A stretch of DNA of 51,971 bases from Janthinobacterium sp. GW458P (GTDB taxonomy: Bacteria > Pseudomonadota > Gammaproteobacteria > Burkholderiales > Burkholderiaceae_D): assembly GCF_002127585.1 (NCBI RefSeq), contig NZ_NEGZ01000041.1, positions 1-51,971 on the forward strand, read 5' to 3'. Position 1 is the first letter of the stretch, and the number at the start of each line of letters is the position of its first letter. The notes below the pieces were generated by a model. The model made no database searches. It was not told where the DNA came from and saw only the letters and a program-made list of their open reading frames with translations. This document shows, one piece after another, positions 27,040-36,360 of the stretch. The position numbers were made by a program, and so were the translations under genes.

Positions 27040-27633
27040 TTGACTCCCCCACTCGAGATCGCCGCCAACGTGCTGATGACCGTTTCCATCGTCCTGGCCG
27101 GACGCAACAATATTCATTCCTGGTGGATCGGCATGGTCGGCTGCGTGCTGTTCGCCGTGCTGTTTTTCCAGGTCAACCTGTACGCCGACGTGCTGCTGCA
27201 GCTGTTTTTCATCGTTACCTGCGTCATCGGCTGGCTGCAATGGCGGCGCGGCGCAAGCGGCCAGCCGCTGCCGATCACGCGCACGGGCTGGCGCAGCCTG
27301 GCCTGGGTGGTGCCGGCCGGTTTTGCCGCCGTGTTCATCTACGGCATGCTGCTGCACCGCTTCACGAATGCCTACGCGCCCTTCATCGATTCTGCGGTGC
27401 TGGTATTTAGCGTCATCGCGCAATTCTTGCTGATGAGCCGGCGCATCGAAACCTGGGGTTTCTGGCTGCTTGTCAACACGGTGGCCGTGCCCTTGTACTA
27501 CAGCCGCGGCCTGTACCTGACGGCCGTGCTGTACGCCGCCTACTGGGTCAATGCGCTCATCTCCTGGTACTGGTGGCGCCTGCAGGCGCGCCGCGCGGCG
27601 GCGGCCCCGCCGGCGGCCATCGCCGATGCCTGA
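27040..27633 (+). CDS. pnuC: Nicotinamide riboside transporter PnuC
   Basis: 197 residues with about seven hydrophobic helices. Family signatures are IHSWWIGMVGCVLFAVLFFQVNLYADVLLQLFF at the N-terminal side and NTVAVPLYYSRGLYLTAVLYAAYWVNALISWYWW at the C-terminal end; the WxxW regions that hold the riboside are visible. It imports nicotinamide riboside for NAD synthesis, or thiamine in the PnuT branch. The start is TTG, supported by AAAGGA about 7 nt upstream; no better in-frame ATG precedes the conserved N-terminus. A TonB receptor gene follows. Confidence 0.92.
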   Translation: MTPPLEIAANVLMTVSIVLAGRNNIHSWWIGMVGCVLFAVLFFQVNLYADVLLQLFFIVTCVIGWLQWRRGASGQPLPITRTGWRSLAWVVPAGFAAVFIYGMLLHRFTNAYAPFIDSAVLVFSVIAQFLLMSRRIETWGFWLLVNTVAVPLYYSRGLYLTAVLYAAYWVNALISWYWWRLQARRAAAAPPAAIADA

Positions 27634-27965
27634 CGGCGCGCCATCGGCAAGGCCTTAGATTCAAATCATATATACAATCAATTTTTAATTCGTTCACGCC
27701 ATAAAGACGCCGCGATATAGTGGCATTTCCCCGCTTACCGGTGTCTTTTATGTTGCGCTTTACTCTTTCTGCCATTTTTTCCGCCACCCGGCACCAGCTG
27801 ACCATGCAATCCATGGCGCAGTGGATGCCGATGCGTGCGCGTCCACGCATCCCGTAATTCCTGCATTCCCCCCGTTGTCGTAATTCCCGCAGGCCCATCC
27901 GGCCCGCGTGCCCCTGCTCGGCTTTTTTTATCTGAAGAAGGCCGCAATCCCAATAAGAGGAAACC
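27634..27965 (+). other. 332-bp leader region of the TonB receptor gene
   Basis: AT-rich at the start (27655-27700, possible promoter around ATATATACAAT), then GC-rich. It contains a possible 35-codon ORF (27750-27857, MLRFTLSAIFSATRHQL...) with only a weak ribosome-binding site, and within it a perfect 8-bp hairpin GATGCGTG/CACGCATC (27830-27851). A run of seven T lies near 27921 without a convincing stem. No known riboswitch consensus is recognised. Confidence 0.35.
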
Positions 27966-30524
27966 ATGTTCAAACCACTCGCCATCAGTCTAGCCATCGC
28001 CGCCGCCTTTCCTGCCTTCGCCCATGCCGAGGAGGAAATGCTGCGCGTCAACGTCACCGGGTCGAATATCCGTGTCAGCGAAAAGGAGGGCGCCAGCGCC
28101 GTCCAGGTCATCACCGCCAAGGAATTGAAAGCCAGCGGCAAGACCAGCGTGTCGGACGTGCTGCGCGCGATTTCCGCCAACAGCGGCAACAGCTACAACG
28201 AGCAATATACGGGCAGCTTCTCGGCCGGCACCTCGGGCCTGTCGCTGCGCGGCATCGGCCAGAAAAATACCTTGATCCTGGTCAATGGCAAGCGCGTGGC
28301 CAGCTATGCGACGGCGCAAAACCTGCAGGAAACCTTTGTCGACCTGAACAGCCTGCCGATGGCGGCCGTGCAGCGCATCGAGGTGCTCAAGGACGGTGCT
28401 TCGTCCGTCTATGGTTCCGATGCCGTGGCCGGCGTGGTCAACATCATCCTGTACAAGGAATTCACGGGCACGGACATTACGGCGCAGTGGGGCGGTTCGA
28501 CCGAAGGCACGGGCCAGCATGAAAAGAGCGCGGCGCTGCAGACGGGTTTCGGCAAGCTGGAAGAAGACGGCTACAGTCTGGTCTTCTCGGTCGATGCGCA
28601 GCAGCGCGACAAGCTGCAGCAAAGCGACGTGGCGTGGATGCGCGATGCGGACTTCCGCAAGCAGCAGCGGGGCAGCCTGGGCTGGGCCATCACCAACTAT
28701 GCGGGCACGGACCCGACGAAGACCCTGGGCGGCGTGCGCGGGCCATTGCAACTGGTCAATTATGGCGACATCACGCCCGGCAAGACGGGGCAAGTGCTGG
28801 CGTACAACCCCTCGCCATACAAAACCCTGATTCCCGGCATCCAGCGCATCCACTCGGCCGCGCGCGGCACCCTGAAGCTGAATGCGGACACGGAAGCGTA
28901 TGTCGATTTGCTGCACAGCTACTCGCGCGCCGACCAGACCTTCAGCGCGCCCTTGACGGTAAATAATGCCACGCGCGTGTGGAACAACGCCACCCAGGCG
29001 CTCGACACGATACCCGTCGTGCTGCCCGTGGGCCATCCGAACAATCCGGGCGCCACGCCCCTGCCGTTCACGGCCACCCTGTTCGACCTGGGACCGCGCC
29101 TGAAGCAGGACAAGGTGACGTTCTACCGCGCCCTGGCGGGCGTCAAGGGCACCTTGGCGGGCTGGGACTGGGACGCGGCCGTGGGCCACTCGAGCAGCAA
29201 GCTGGAAGAAACCGTGCAGAACTTCGTCAACCGCTACGAATTCCAGAAAGTGCTGGCCGACGGCAGCTATAACTTCTTTGATCAGGCGCAAAACAGCGAA
29301 GCGGTGCGCAACCGCCTGCGCCTGTCGACCCTGCGTCCGGCCGAATCGACGCTCGACACCGTCGACTTCTCGGCCGCGAAGGACCTGTGGCAGTTGCCGG
29401 CCGGTCCGCTGGGCTTTGCCGCCGGCGCGCAATGGCGCCGCGAAAAGATGGATTCGCAGACCTCGACGGCCGTGCTGTCCGGCACCGAGCTGCGCCCGGC
29501 GATTAACATCATCAACGGCTCGCGCAGCGTGTCGGCCCTGTTTGCCGAATTCAACGTGCCGGTGGTAAAAGACCTGTCCGTCAACCTGGCGGGCCGCGCC
29601 GACCATTACAGCGATTTCGGCAATGCGTTTTCGCCGAAAGCCAGCGCCCGCTACCAGGCGGCGCCATGGCTGCTGGTGCGCGGCACCGTCTCGCGCGGCT
29701 TCCGCGCGCCGTCCCTGCCGGAAATCACGCAAAGCACGGCCGTCAGCTATGTCAGCGTGCTCGATCCGCGCGATCCGATCACGCCGACGCAGACGCGCGG
29801 CGTGACGGCCATTACCATCGCCAACACCGCCTTGCGTCCGGAACGGTCGAATAACCTGAACCTGGGCGTGGTGGTCTCGCCGACCAGCAGTTCGAGCATC
29901 GGCCTCGATTACTACCGCATCAAGCAGGATGGCGTGATCGGCACGGAAAGCGCCACCACCACCATCGCCAACGAAGCGTCGGCGCCGCAAAAGATCACGC
30001 GCGACGCCGATGGCCGCATCACGACCCTGTACCGCCAGTACCGCAACCAGGGCCAGCGCGAAGTGTCGGGCATCGATCTGGACCTGCGCCAGCGCTTCGT
30101 CGACAAGGACTGGGGCAAGCTGACCCTGGCCGGCCAGCTGAGCCGCGTGCTGCGCTTTGCCGAACCGCTGTCGGACGGCGCGCCGCTGACGGACGGCGCC
30201 GGCACCAATTATTTCGGCTCCATCCCGAAATGGCGCGGCGTCAGCTCGGCCACCTGGGAACAGGGCAAATGGTCGTCCACGCTGACCTGGAACTATGTCG
30301 GCAGCTATGCGCAAAACACGCATCTCGATGAATCCGTGGCCGCCTTCAGCACGTTTGACGTGACCACCAGCTGGCAGGTGACGCCAGCGGCGAACGTCAC
30401 CTTCATCGTGCAGAACCTGGCCAACAAGCGCGCGCCGTGGGATTACTCGGCCTCGGGCTTTGACTATACGCAAGCCGATCCGCGCGGCCGCTTCGCCTCG
30501 CTCAAGCTGAACTACAAGTTCTAG
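27966..30524 (+). CDS. TonB-dependent outer-membrane receptor
   Basis: 852 residues with a signal peptide (MFKPLAISLAIAAAFPAFAHA). After it comes a TonB-box-like stretch near EEEMLRVNVTGS, the plug domain (VQVITAKELKASG...SLRGIGQKNTLILVNGKRVA...IEVLKDGASSVYGSDAVAGVVNI), and a 22-strand-type barrel ending in LKLNYKF with the expected C-terminal Phe. The substrate is not evident. Position next to pnuC suggests a vitamin or nucleoside-like substrate, but that is inference only. Confidence 0.94.
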   Translation: MFKPLAISLAIAAAFPAFAHAEEEMLRVNVTGSNIRVSEKEGASAVQVITAKELKASGKTSVSDVLRAISANSGNSYNEQYTGSFSAGTSGLSLRGIGQKNTLILVNGKRVASYATAQNLQETFVDLNSLPMAAVQRIEVLKDGASSVYGSDAVAGVVNIILYKEFTGTDITAQWGGSTEGTGQHEKSAALQTGFGKLEEDGYSLVFSVDAQQRDKLQQSDVAWMRDADFRKQQRGSLGWAITNYAGTDPTKTLGGVRGPLQLVNYGDITPGKTGQVLAYNPSPYKTLIPGIQRIHSAARGTLKLNADTEAYVDLLHSYSRADQTFSAPLTVNNATRVWNNATQALDTIPVVLPVGHPNNPGATPLPFTATLFDLGPRLKQDKVTFYRALAGVKGTLAGWDWDAAVGHSSSKLEETVQNFVNRYEFQKVLADGSYNFFDQAQNSEAVRNRLRLSTLRPAESTLDTVDFSAAKDLWQLPAGPLGFAAGAQWRREKMDSQTSTAVLSGTELRPAINIINGSRSVSALFAEFNVPVVKDLSVNLAGRADHYSDFGNAFSPKASARYQAAPWLLVRGTVSRGFRAPSLPEITQSTAVSYVSVLDPRDPITPTQTRGVTAITIANTALRPERSNNLNLGVVVSPTSSSSIGLDYYRIKQDGVIGTESATTTIANEASAPQKITRDADGRITTLYRQYRNQGQREVSGIDLDLRQRFVDKDWGKLTLAGQLSRVLRFAEPLSDGAPLTDGAGTNYFGSIPKWRGVSSATWEQGKWSSTLTWNYVGSYAQNTHLDESVAAFSTFDVTTSWQVTPAANVTFIVQNLANKRAPWDYSASGFDYTQADPRGRFASLKLNYKF

Positions 30525-30531
30525 GGTGCGG

Positions 30532-30547
30532 GGGGCATGCGTGCCCC
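30532..30547. other. Hairpin between convergent genes
   Basis: GGGGCA-TGCG-TGCCCC, six pairs, in the 23-bp gap between the TonB receptor and response-regulator stops. It lacks a T-tract. Confidence 0.35.
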
Positions 30548-31354
30548 TCAGTGCCCGTTCGACACCTGCCGCTGGCCCGTCTGCTCCTGCAGGCGCTGGC
30601 GGTAGGCGCTGGGCGTGATGCCCATGCGCTCGCGGAAGGCCGTGGCGAAGTTGCCCGCGTTGTGGAAGCCGATCAGCAGGGCGATATCCTGCACGTCGAT
30701 CTCGGTCTGCTGCAGCAATTCCACGCCGCGGGCGATGCGCGCCTCGCGGATGAAGGCGAAGACCGTCATGCCCGTCTGTTCGCGGAACATCAGGGTGAGC
30801 TTTTCGCGGTAGGTGCCCACGCTGCGGGCGATTTCGGACAGGTTGGGCAGGCTGCCCAGGTTGTCGAGAATAAGTTGCTTGACGGCATTGACGAACACCA
30901 GGTCGGGATGCTGCTGGCGCTCGCTGGCCGGCGACGCGGCGGGCAAGGTGCTGTTGCTTTTACGCATCAAGCCCAGGTGGATATGGATGCGCGCGGCCAG
31001 TTCCTCCGGTGTAAACGGCTTCGAGATGTAATCGACGCCGCCTACCTGCAAGCCCATGATGCGTTCCTTGGCGGCATCGGCGCCGCTGAGAAAAATCACG
31101 GGGATCGGTTCCGTTTCGGGATTCGCCTTGAGCAAACGGCACGCCGTGTAGCCATCCATTTCCGGCATGCGCACATCGAGCAGGATCAGGTCGGGATGCG
31201 TGGCCAGCGCCAGTTGGTAGCCCTGGTAGCCGTTGAAAGCGATGCTGAAACGGTACGGTTGCTCGCTCAGCAGTTCCATCAGCATGCGCTGCTCGAACGC
31301 GGAATCGTCCACGATCAGGATGTTTTTTTTGATGGGTTCGCTGGTCAATGGCAT
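30548..31354 (-). CDS. Orphan response regulator with AraC-type DNA-binding domain
   Basis: 268 residues. The N-terminal receiver (NILIVDDSAFEQRML, phospho-Asp in LILLDVRMPEMDGY, Thr/Ser in PVIFLSGAD, Lys in DYISKPFTPEEL) is followed from about residue 150 by an AraC/XylS double HTH (PNLSEIARSVGTYREKLTLMFREQTG...IALLIGFHNAGNFATAFRERMGITPSAYRQRLQ). No histidine kinase lies nearby. It is transcribed away from the fimbrial operon starting 350 bp further on, which is a plausible target. Confidence 0.92.
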   Translation of the reverse strand: MPLTSEPIKKNILIVDDSAFEQRMLMELLSEQPYRFSIAFNGYQGYQLALATHPDLILLDVRMPEMDGYTACRLLKANPETEPIPVIFLSGADAAKERIMGLQVGGVDYISKPFTPEELAARIHIHLGLMRKSNSTLPAASPASERQQHPDLVFVNAVKQLILDNLGSLPNLSEIARSVGTYREKLTLMFREQTGMTVFAFIREARIARGVELLQQTEIDVQDIALLIGFHNAGNFATAFRERMGITPSAYRQRLQEQTGQRQVSNGH

Positions 31355-31702
31355 GGCATGGATGACTTAACCAAATAGCAAGTTGTGGCTTATTATGCCC
31401 TGCTTTTTCTTTTTTTTCTGCTTTTCTCGTGTTTCAAAAGAGGTTTCTCCGCGAGAAGAAGCGCGGATTTCCCAGATGGCTAATAATTCACTCATGCATT
31501 GATTTTAAGCAATGTCGCTTGCCAAAAAATCTGTTTTGCAAATGCTGCAAAAAATGCTGGAGTCCCTGGCTTCCTGACTCTCGGCGCAAGTATTTTGTCG
31601 TCCTGGTTTGCGTGCCCCAGAAAACGCCGGCAATACCGTGACTATCCTCGAAGCCCTTCAGCCGATGGGCGCATTAATGATGTCCCGTCATCAGGAGGTA
31701 TC
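31355..31702 (+). other. AT-rich divergent promoter region upstream of the fimbrial operon
   Basis: About 350 bp, clearly poorer in GC than the surroundings (31375-31640), consistent with a regulated promoter region for the response regulator and the fimbrial genes. Repeated GCAAA(A)...ATGC units occur near 31538-31558. A small stem TGATG/CATCA (31678-31693) sits just before the AGGAGGT ribosome-binding site. No gene is supported; a 70-codon open frame at 31429-31641 lacks family features. Confidence 0.4.
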
Positions 31703-32233
31703 ATGTTGCGAGTTATTTCACCCCGCTTGACCGCTGCCGCCAGTGTCGTCCTTGCCGCTGCGGCCTTCCTGCCTGGCTATGCCGATGCCGCCGTGTATCT
31801 GAACGGCAGCAACACCACGACCTTTGACGTGACCCTGAAAATCATCGCCAATTGCACGATTGCGGCGGCCAATCTCGACTTTGGTCAAAGTCAGGGTGTA
31901 CTGGCTACTGCCGTTAACGTCAATACGACCGTGGATGTCACCTGCACCAATACCACGCCGTACAACGTGGGCCTGACGGCGGGCACGGGTACGGGCTCGA
32001 CCGGCACCACGCGTTATCTGAGCGGCACCGGCGGCAACCTGGGAACGGTGCAATTCAACCTGTTCCAGACGGCGGGCAGCACCTTGTGGGGCGATACGCA
32101 GGGCACGAATACGGTCGGCGGCACCGGCAACGGGAGCTCTCAGCCGATCACCGTGTACGGCAACATTCCGCCGCAGGCGACGCCGGCGCCCGACACTTAC
32201 AAGTCGACCATCACGGCCACCGTTTACTTTTAA
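31703..32233 (+). CDS. Spore coat U (SCPU) domain pilin, Csu-type major subunit
   Basis: 176 residues with a signal peptide (cleaved after about residue 29, AAFLPGYADA) and one SCPU domain: TTTFDVTLKIIANCTIAAANLDFGQ at the start, VDVTCTNTTPYNVGL in the middle, and the C-terminal ITVYGNIPPQ...YKSTITATVYF donor-type strand. The Cys pair (NCTI, VTCT) is conserved. It is the probable shaft pilin of an archaic chaperone-usher fimbria like Csu of Acinetobacter. A very strong AGGAGGT precedes the ATG. Confidence 0.92.
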   Translation: MLRVISPRLTAAASVVLAAAAFLPGYADAAVYLNGSNTTTFDVTLKIIANCTIAAANLDFGQSQGVLATAVNVNTTVDVTCTNTTPYNVGLTAGTGTGSTGTTRYLSGTGGNLGTVQFNLFQTAGSTLWGDTQGTNTVGGTGNGSSQPITVYGNIPPQATPAPDTYKSTITATVYF

Positions 32234-32245
32234 GCCGGGCGACGC

Positions 32246-32974
32246 ATGAAGGCCGCTGCCGCCTCCCTGATCTGGCCCTGGCTGGCGCTGCTGGCGTGCG
32301 GTGCCGCGGGCGTGCAGGGCGCCAATCTGCAGATTTCGCCGGTGACGCTCAACTTCCGCGCCGAACAGGGCGCGGCCGGCATCAACCTGCAAAACCTCGG
32401 CGACCAGCCCATGTATGGCCAGGTGCGCGTGTTCGCCTGGGACCAGCGCGACGGCGAGGAAACGCTGGTGGCGACCCAGGAACTGGTGGCCAGTCCGCCC
32501 ATTGTCGAGATCGCTGCGAACAGCCGCCAGACCATCCGCCTGGTGCGTGCCCAGGCCGGTCCCGTCGCGCAGGAAAAGACGTATCGCGTGCTCATCGACG
32601 AAGTCAGCCGCGACGATGACACGGGCCGCAGCGGCGTCGATATCCGCTTGCGCTATTCGGTGCCCGTGTTCGTGCTGCCGGCCGGCGCGCCGGGCAAGGA
32701 AGCGCTCGACTGGCAAGTGTTCCGCGACAAGGGCGAGTGGATGTTGCGCATCCGCAACAGCGGCAATGTCCATGCGCAGATCGGGGCGATGACGTTGACG
32801 AACCCGGCCGGGAAGGAGTTTGTGATCAGCAAGGGACTGTTCGGCTATGTCCTGGCGGCACGCATGCGCGTATGGCGTCTGCCTGTCACGGGCCAGGCTG
32901 AACTGGATGGACCGCTGAGCATCGCGGTGAATGTGAATGCGAAGGCGCTCATTGCCAAGACTTCGACACCTTGA
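32246..32974 (+). CDS. Periplasmic fimbrial chaperone (CsuC-like)
   Basis: 242 residues with a signal peptide. The two-domain PapD-like fold is recognised from LQISPVTLNFRAEQGAAGINLQNLGDQPMYGQVRVFAW, the SPPIVEIAANSRQTIRLVR strand and EKTYRVLIDEV, then RLRYSVPVFVLPAG. It stabilises pilin subunits by donor-strand complementation. It is placed 12 bp after the pilin gene, as in csu operons. Confidence 0.93.
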   Translation: MKAAAASLIWPWLALLACGAAGVQGANLQISPVTLNFRAEQGAAGINLQNLGDQPMYGQVRVFAWDQRDGEETLVATQELVASPPIVEIAANSRQTIRLVRAQAGPVAQEKTYRVLIDEVSRDDDTGRSGVDIRLRYSVPVFVLPAGAPGKEALDWQVFRDKGEWMLRIRNSGNVHAQIGAMTLTNPAGKEFVISKGLFGYVLAARMRVWRLPVTGQAELDGPLSIAVNVNAKALIAKTSTP

Positions 32975-33010
32975 CGATTGCCGCCATGGCGGGCGCAACT
33001 GGCCTGAACC

Positions 33011-35353
33011 ATGACACGCGCGCTGACGGCGTTGCTGCTGGCCATGGCGCCGCTGCACTGGGCCGATGGCGCGCCCGGCGTGACGGGCGCCGACCCGGGG
33101 CCGGCCAGCTTGTCCAGCGATCCGGCGGCGCCGAATGAACTGTATCTGGAGGTAACCTTGAATGCTGAATCAACCGGGCTGATCTTGCGCTTTACCCAGG
33201 TGGGCAAAGGCTTGCGCAGCAGCGTGGCGACCTTGCAGCAGCTGGGGCTGGACCCGGCTCGCCTGGGCGCGCCCGGTCAGGCCGAGGTGGCGCTCGACGC
33301 CATTCCAGGCCTCAGCTACGACTATGACGCGGCGCGCCAGAGCGTGTCGCTGCGCGTGGCGGACGACTTGCGCGCGCCGTACCGCATCAGCGCGCGCCCG
33401 GAGGCGCAGACGCCGCCGTCGCAGGTCACGCCAGGCGCCGTGCTCAATTACGAAGCCTATGCGGAACTGGGACAGACGCGCCGCGCCGCCCTGTTCAACG
33501 ATGTGCGCTACTTCAATGACAGCGGCGTCTTCAGCAATACCGGCACGGTGAACCTGGGCGCGGGCCAGCGCAAATACATGCGTTTTGACACGTTCTGGAG
33601 CCATGCGGATCCCGCCACCCTGCAAACGTGGCAGGTGGGCGACCTGATTTCCTCATCGCTGAGCTGGAGCCGCGCCGTGCGCGTCGGTGGCTTGCAGTGG
33701 CGCAAGAATTTCCAGCTGCGCCCCGACCTGCTGACCTTCCCCGTCGCCGCCGTCGACGGCACGGCGCTGGTGCCATCGTCGCTGAGCCTGTACGTCAATG
33801 GCGTACAGCAATACTCTGCCAGCGTACCCAGCGGTCCATTCATCCTGAACCAGGTGGCCGGCGTGAATGGCGCGGGCCAGGCCACCATCGTCACCCGCGA
33901 TGCGCTGGGGCGCAGCGTGACGACCGTGCTGCCCCTGTACGTCGATACGCGCATGCTGGCCGGCGGCTTGAGCGATTACTCGGTCGAGGCGGGAGCCGTG
34001 CGGCGCGATTATGGCCGCCGCCTGTTCGGCTATGAACGGCAACTGGTCGCCAGCGCTTCCGGCCGCCATGGCGTCAGTGACCGTCTCACCGTCGAAGGCC
34101 ATGCGGAACTGGCGGCCGGCCTGTATCAGGCGGGGGCGGGCGCGTTGTGGCGGCTGGGCCAGGCGGGCGTGCTCAACGGTTCGCTGTCGGCCAGCGCCGG
34201 CCGCAGCCGCGGTGCGCAGCTGGGCGCCGGTTATCAGTACCTGGGGCCGCGCTTCAGCATCGATGTGCAAGGCGTGCGCGCCGGCGCCGGTTTTGGCGAC
34301 CTGGCCTCGCGTGATGGCAGCCCCGTCGTGCGCGCGGCAGACCGCCTCACGGTCAGCCTGCCATTGCCGGCCGGAAGCAGCATCAGCGGCAGCTATATCC
34401 GTTACCGCACACTGGGCGCGCCGCCGTCGAAGATTGCTACCGTGGGCTATGCGGCCACCCTGTTTCACGGCCTGTTCTTCAGCGCCAGCCTGTTCCAGGA
34501 CTTGCGGCAACGCGATAAACGGGGTTTCTACTTCGGCCTGAGCATGGCCTTCGACAACAATCTGGCCCTCAGCGTGAACGGCAGCCGGCAAAACGGCGAG
34601 AGCGGCCGCAGTGTCGGCGCGCAGCGCGCGGCGGACTTTGGCGGCGGCTTCGGCTGGAGCGTGCAGGCCGGCACGGCGGGCGGCAACGCTTACCGCCAGG
34701 CGCAAGTGGAATACCTGGGCAATGACGGCCGCGTGAGCGCGCGCACGCAAAACAGCCGCAGCGGCACTGTCTCTTCGCTGGGCGCGGCCGGCGCGCTGGT
34801 GCTGATGGATGGCCACCTGGAGGCGGCGCGCCAGGTGGGCAACGGCTATGCGCTGGTGTCCACGGGCGGCGTGGCGAACATTCCCGTGTTGCATGAGAAC
34901 CGCCAGATCGGCGTGACGGGCGGCAGCGGCTATCTGCTGGTGCCGAATCTGAATCCGTATGGCAGTAACCAGATCAGCATCGCGACGGATGAACTGGGCG
35001 TCGATGCGCGGGTGCCCGTGACGCATATCAATGTCGTGCCGCGGCAGCTGGCCGGCGTGCTGGCCGCCTTTCCCATCGGGCGCTACAGCGCCGCCACCGT
35101 CATCGTGCAGGACGGCGACGGCAAGCCGCTGGCCACGGGCTTGCCCGTGCTGCATGTACAAAGCGGCAAGCGCACGGTGGTGGGATTTGACGGCATCACC
35201 TTTATCGACGACTTGCTTGAGCAAAATCAATTACAGATTGGCGAAGGCGACAGCACCTGCACGGTGCGCTTTGCCTATGCGCGCCCGGCGGCGGGCGGCT
35301 TGCCCGTGATCGGCCCGCTGCGCTGCGCTGCCGGCGCCGGGGGAGGCCGCTGA
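33011..35353 (+). CDS. Outer-membrane fimbrial usher (CsuD-like)
   Basis: 780 residues with a signal peptide (MTRALTALLLAMAPLHWADG). The N-terminal chaperone-binding domain (ELYLEVTLNAESTGLILRFTQ), the barrel with the plug and the C-terminal PapC_C region (HINVVPRQLAGVLAAFPIGRYSAATVIVQDGDGKPL) follow. It forms the secretion pore for the fimbria. Its stop overlaps the next start codon (TGATG), indicating translational coupling. Confidence 0.93.
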   Translation: MTRALTALLLAMAPLHWADGAPGVTGADPGPASLSSDPAAPNELYLEVTLNAESTGLILRFTQVGKGLRSSVATLQQLGLDPARLGAPGQAEVALDAIPGLSYDYDAARQSVSLRVADDLRAPYRISARPEAQTPPSQVTPGAVLNYEAYAELGQTRRAALFNDVRYFNDSGVFSNTGTVNLGAGQRKYMRFDTFWSHADPATLQTWQVGDLISSSLSWSRAVRVGGLQWRKNFQLRPDLLTFPVAAVDGTALVPSSLSLYVNGVQQYSASVPSGPFILNQVAGVNGAGQATIVTRDALGRSVTTVLPLYVDTRMLAGGLSDYSVEAGAVRRDYGRRLFGYERQLVASASGRHGVSDRLTVEGHAELAAGLYQAGAGALWRLGQAGVLNGSLSASAGRSRGAQLGAGYQYLGPRFSIDVQGVRAGAGFGDLASRDGSPVVRAADRLTVSLPLPAGSSISGSYIRYRTLGAPPSKIATVGYAATLFHGLFFSASLFQDLRQRDKRGFYFGLSMAFDNNLALSVNGSRQNGESGRSVGAQRAADFGGGFGWSVQAGTAGGNAYRQAQVEYLGNDGRVSARTQNSRSGTVSSLGAAGALVLMDGHLEAARQVGNGYALVSTGGVANIPVLHENRQIGVTGGSGYLLVPNLNPYGSNQISIATDELGVDARVPVTHINVVPRQLAGVLAAFPIGRYSAATVIVQDGDGKPLATGLPVLHVQSGKRTVVGFDGITFIDDLLEQNQLQIGEGDSTCTVRFAYARPAAGGLPVIGPLRCAAGAGGGR

Positions 35354-36360
35354 TGCGCCGCCTGCTGCCATGTCTCGTCTTGCTGCTGGGCTGTGCCTGG
35401 GGCAATGCGGCGCGGGCGGCCGATACCTGCACGGTCAGCATGACGAATATCGATTTCGGTCAGATCAGTCCGATTTCCGGCGCCGATTACGTGGCGCAGG
35501 CAACGGGGACCTTCAGCTGCCTGTTTTCATCGCTGAACCTGGGACAGTTGCTCACGCCCAATGCGCAAGTGTGCATCTCGCTGGGGCTGGGCACGAATTC
35601 CACCTCGGCCCTGCCGCGCAAGCTGGGCAACGGCGCCAACCGCATGGAATACAACGTGTACGTGGACAGTTCATATGCGACGGCGAAGATCTGGGGCGGC
35701 GCCGGCGTGGCCGGTGCGCCATCGACGTTCGACATGGTCCTGTCGGCCGGCTTGCTGGCCCCGCCCGGCACGTATTCGATGACGTTCACCGTGTATGCGA
35801 AGATTCCTGCCGGCGCCGCCCTGGCGGCCGTGCCGACGGTGGCCAACGCCAATACCGTCTATACGTCGAGCTTTGCCGGCGTGGGCACCTACACCTACAC
35901 CACGTATGGCCTCGTCAACTTGCAGGGCTGTAGCGCCAGCAGCGGCAGCTTCGGCTTTACGGTGAATGCGACGGCCGTCAACGATTGCACGATCACGGCC
36001 ACGCCGATGGCGTTTGCCAACGCCTCCATCCTGACGGGCAACCTGCGCAGCACCAGCACCCTGTCGGTGCGCTGCGTGAACAACAATGCGTATCAGATTG
36101 CCCTGAACGGCGGCAGCGTGGCGCTCAATGTGGCCAACCGGCAAATGAAGAACACCGTGACCACCGACAAGGTCAGCTATCTGCTGTCGTCCACCCTCGA
36201 TGGCCCGCCATGGGGCGACGGCACGGGCGGCACCGCCATGGTCACGGGGACGGGCACGGGCGCGAGCGTGCCGCTGACGATTTACGGCCGGGTTCCGGCG
36301 CAGGTGTCGCCGCGCCCCGGCGACTACAAGGACACGGTGACGGCGACGATTTATTTTTAG
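35353..36360 (+). CDS. Two-domain SCPU fimbrial tip adhesin (CsuE-like)
   Basis: 335 residues, with a signal peptide (MRRLLPCLVLLLGCAWGNAARA) and two SCPU domains: residues about 24-185 (CTVSMTNIDFGQISPIS) and about 200-335 (FTVNATAVNDCTITATPMAFANAS...VRCVNNNAYQIALNGG) ending YKDTVTATIYF. This two-domain layout is that of CsuE, the tip adhesin that binds hydrophobic surfaces. It is the last gene of the four-gene operon. Confidence 0.92.
   Translation: MRRLLPCLVLLLGCAWGNAARAADTCTVSMTNIDFGQISPISGADYVAQATGTFSCLFSSLNLGQLLTPNAQVCISLGLGTNSTSALPRKLGNGANRMEYNVYVDSSYATAKIWGGAGVAGAPSTFDMVLSAGLLAPPGTYSMTFTVYAKIPAGAALAAVPTVANANTVYTSSFAGVGTYTYTTYGLVNLQGCSASSGSFGFTVNATAVNDCTITATPMAFANASILTGNLRSTSTLSVRCVNNNAYQIALNGGSVALNVANRQMKNTVTTDKVSYLLSSTLDGPPWGDGTGGTAMVTGTGTGASVPLTIYGRVPAQVSPRPGDYKDTVTATIYF

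Noticed and set aside
27990..30473. 827-codon minus-strand frame opposite the TonB receptor
   Set aside because: No recognisable domain, while the plus-strand receptor is complete from signal peptide to C-terminal Phe.
31429..31641. 70-codon frame in the fimbrial promoter region
   Set aside because: Cys/Lys-rich without family features or a convincing ribosome-binding site, in an AT-rich regulatory region.
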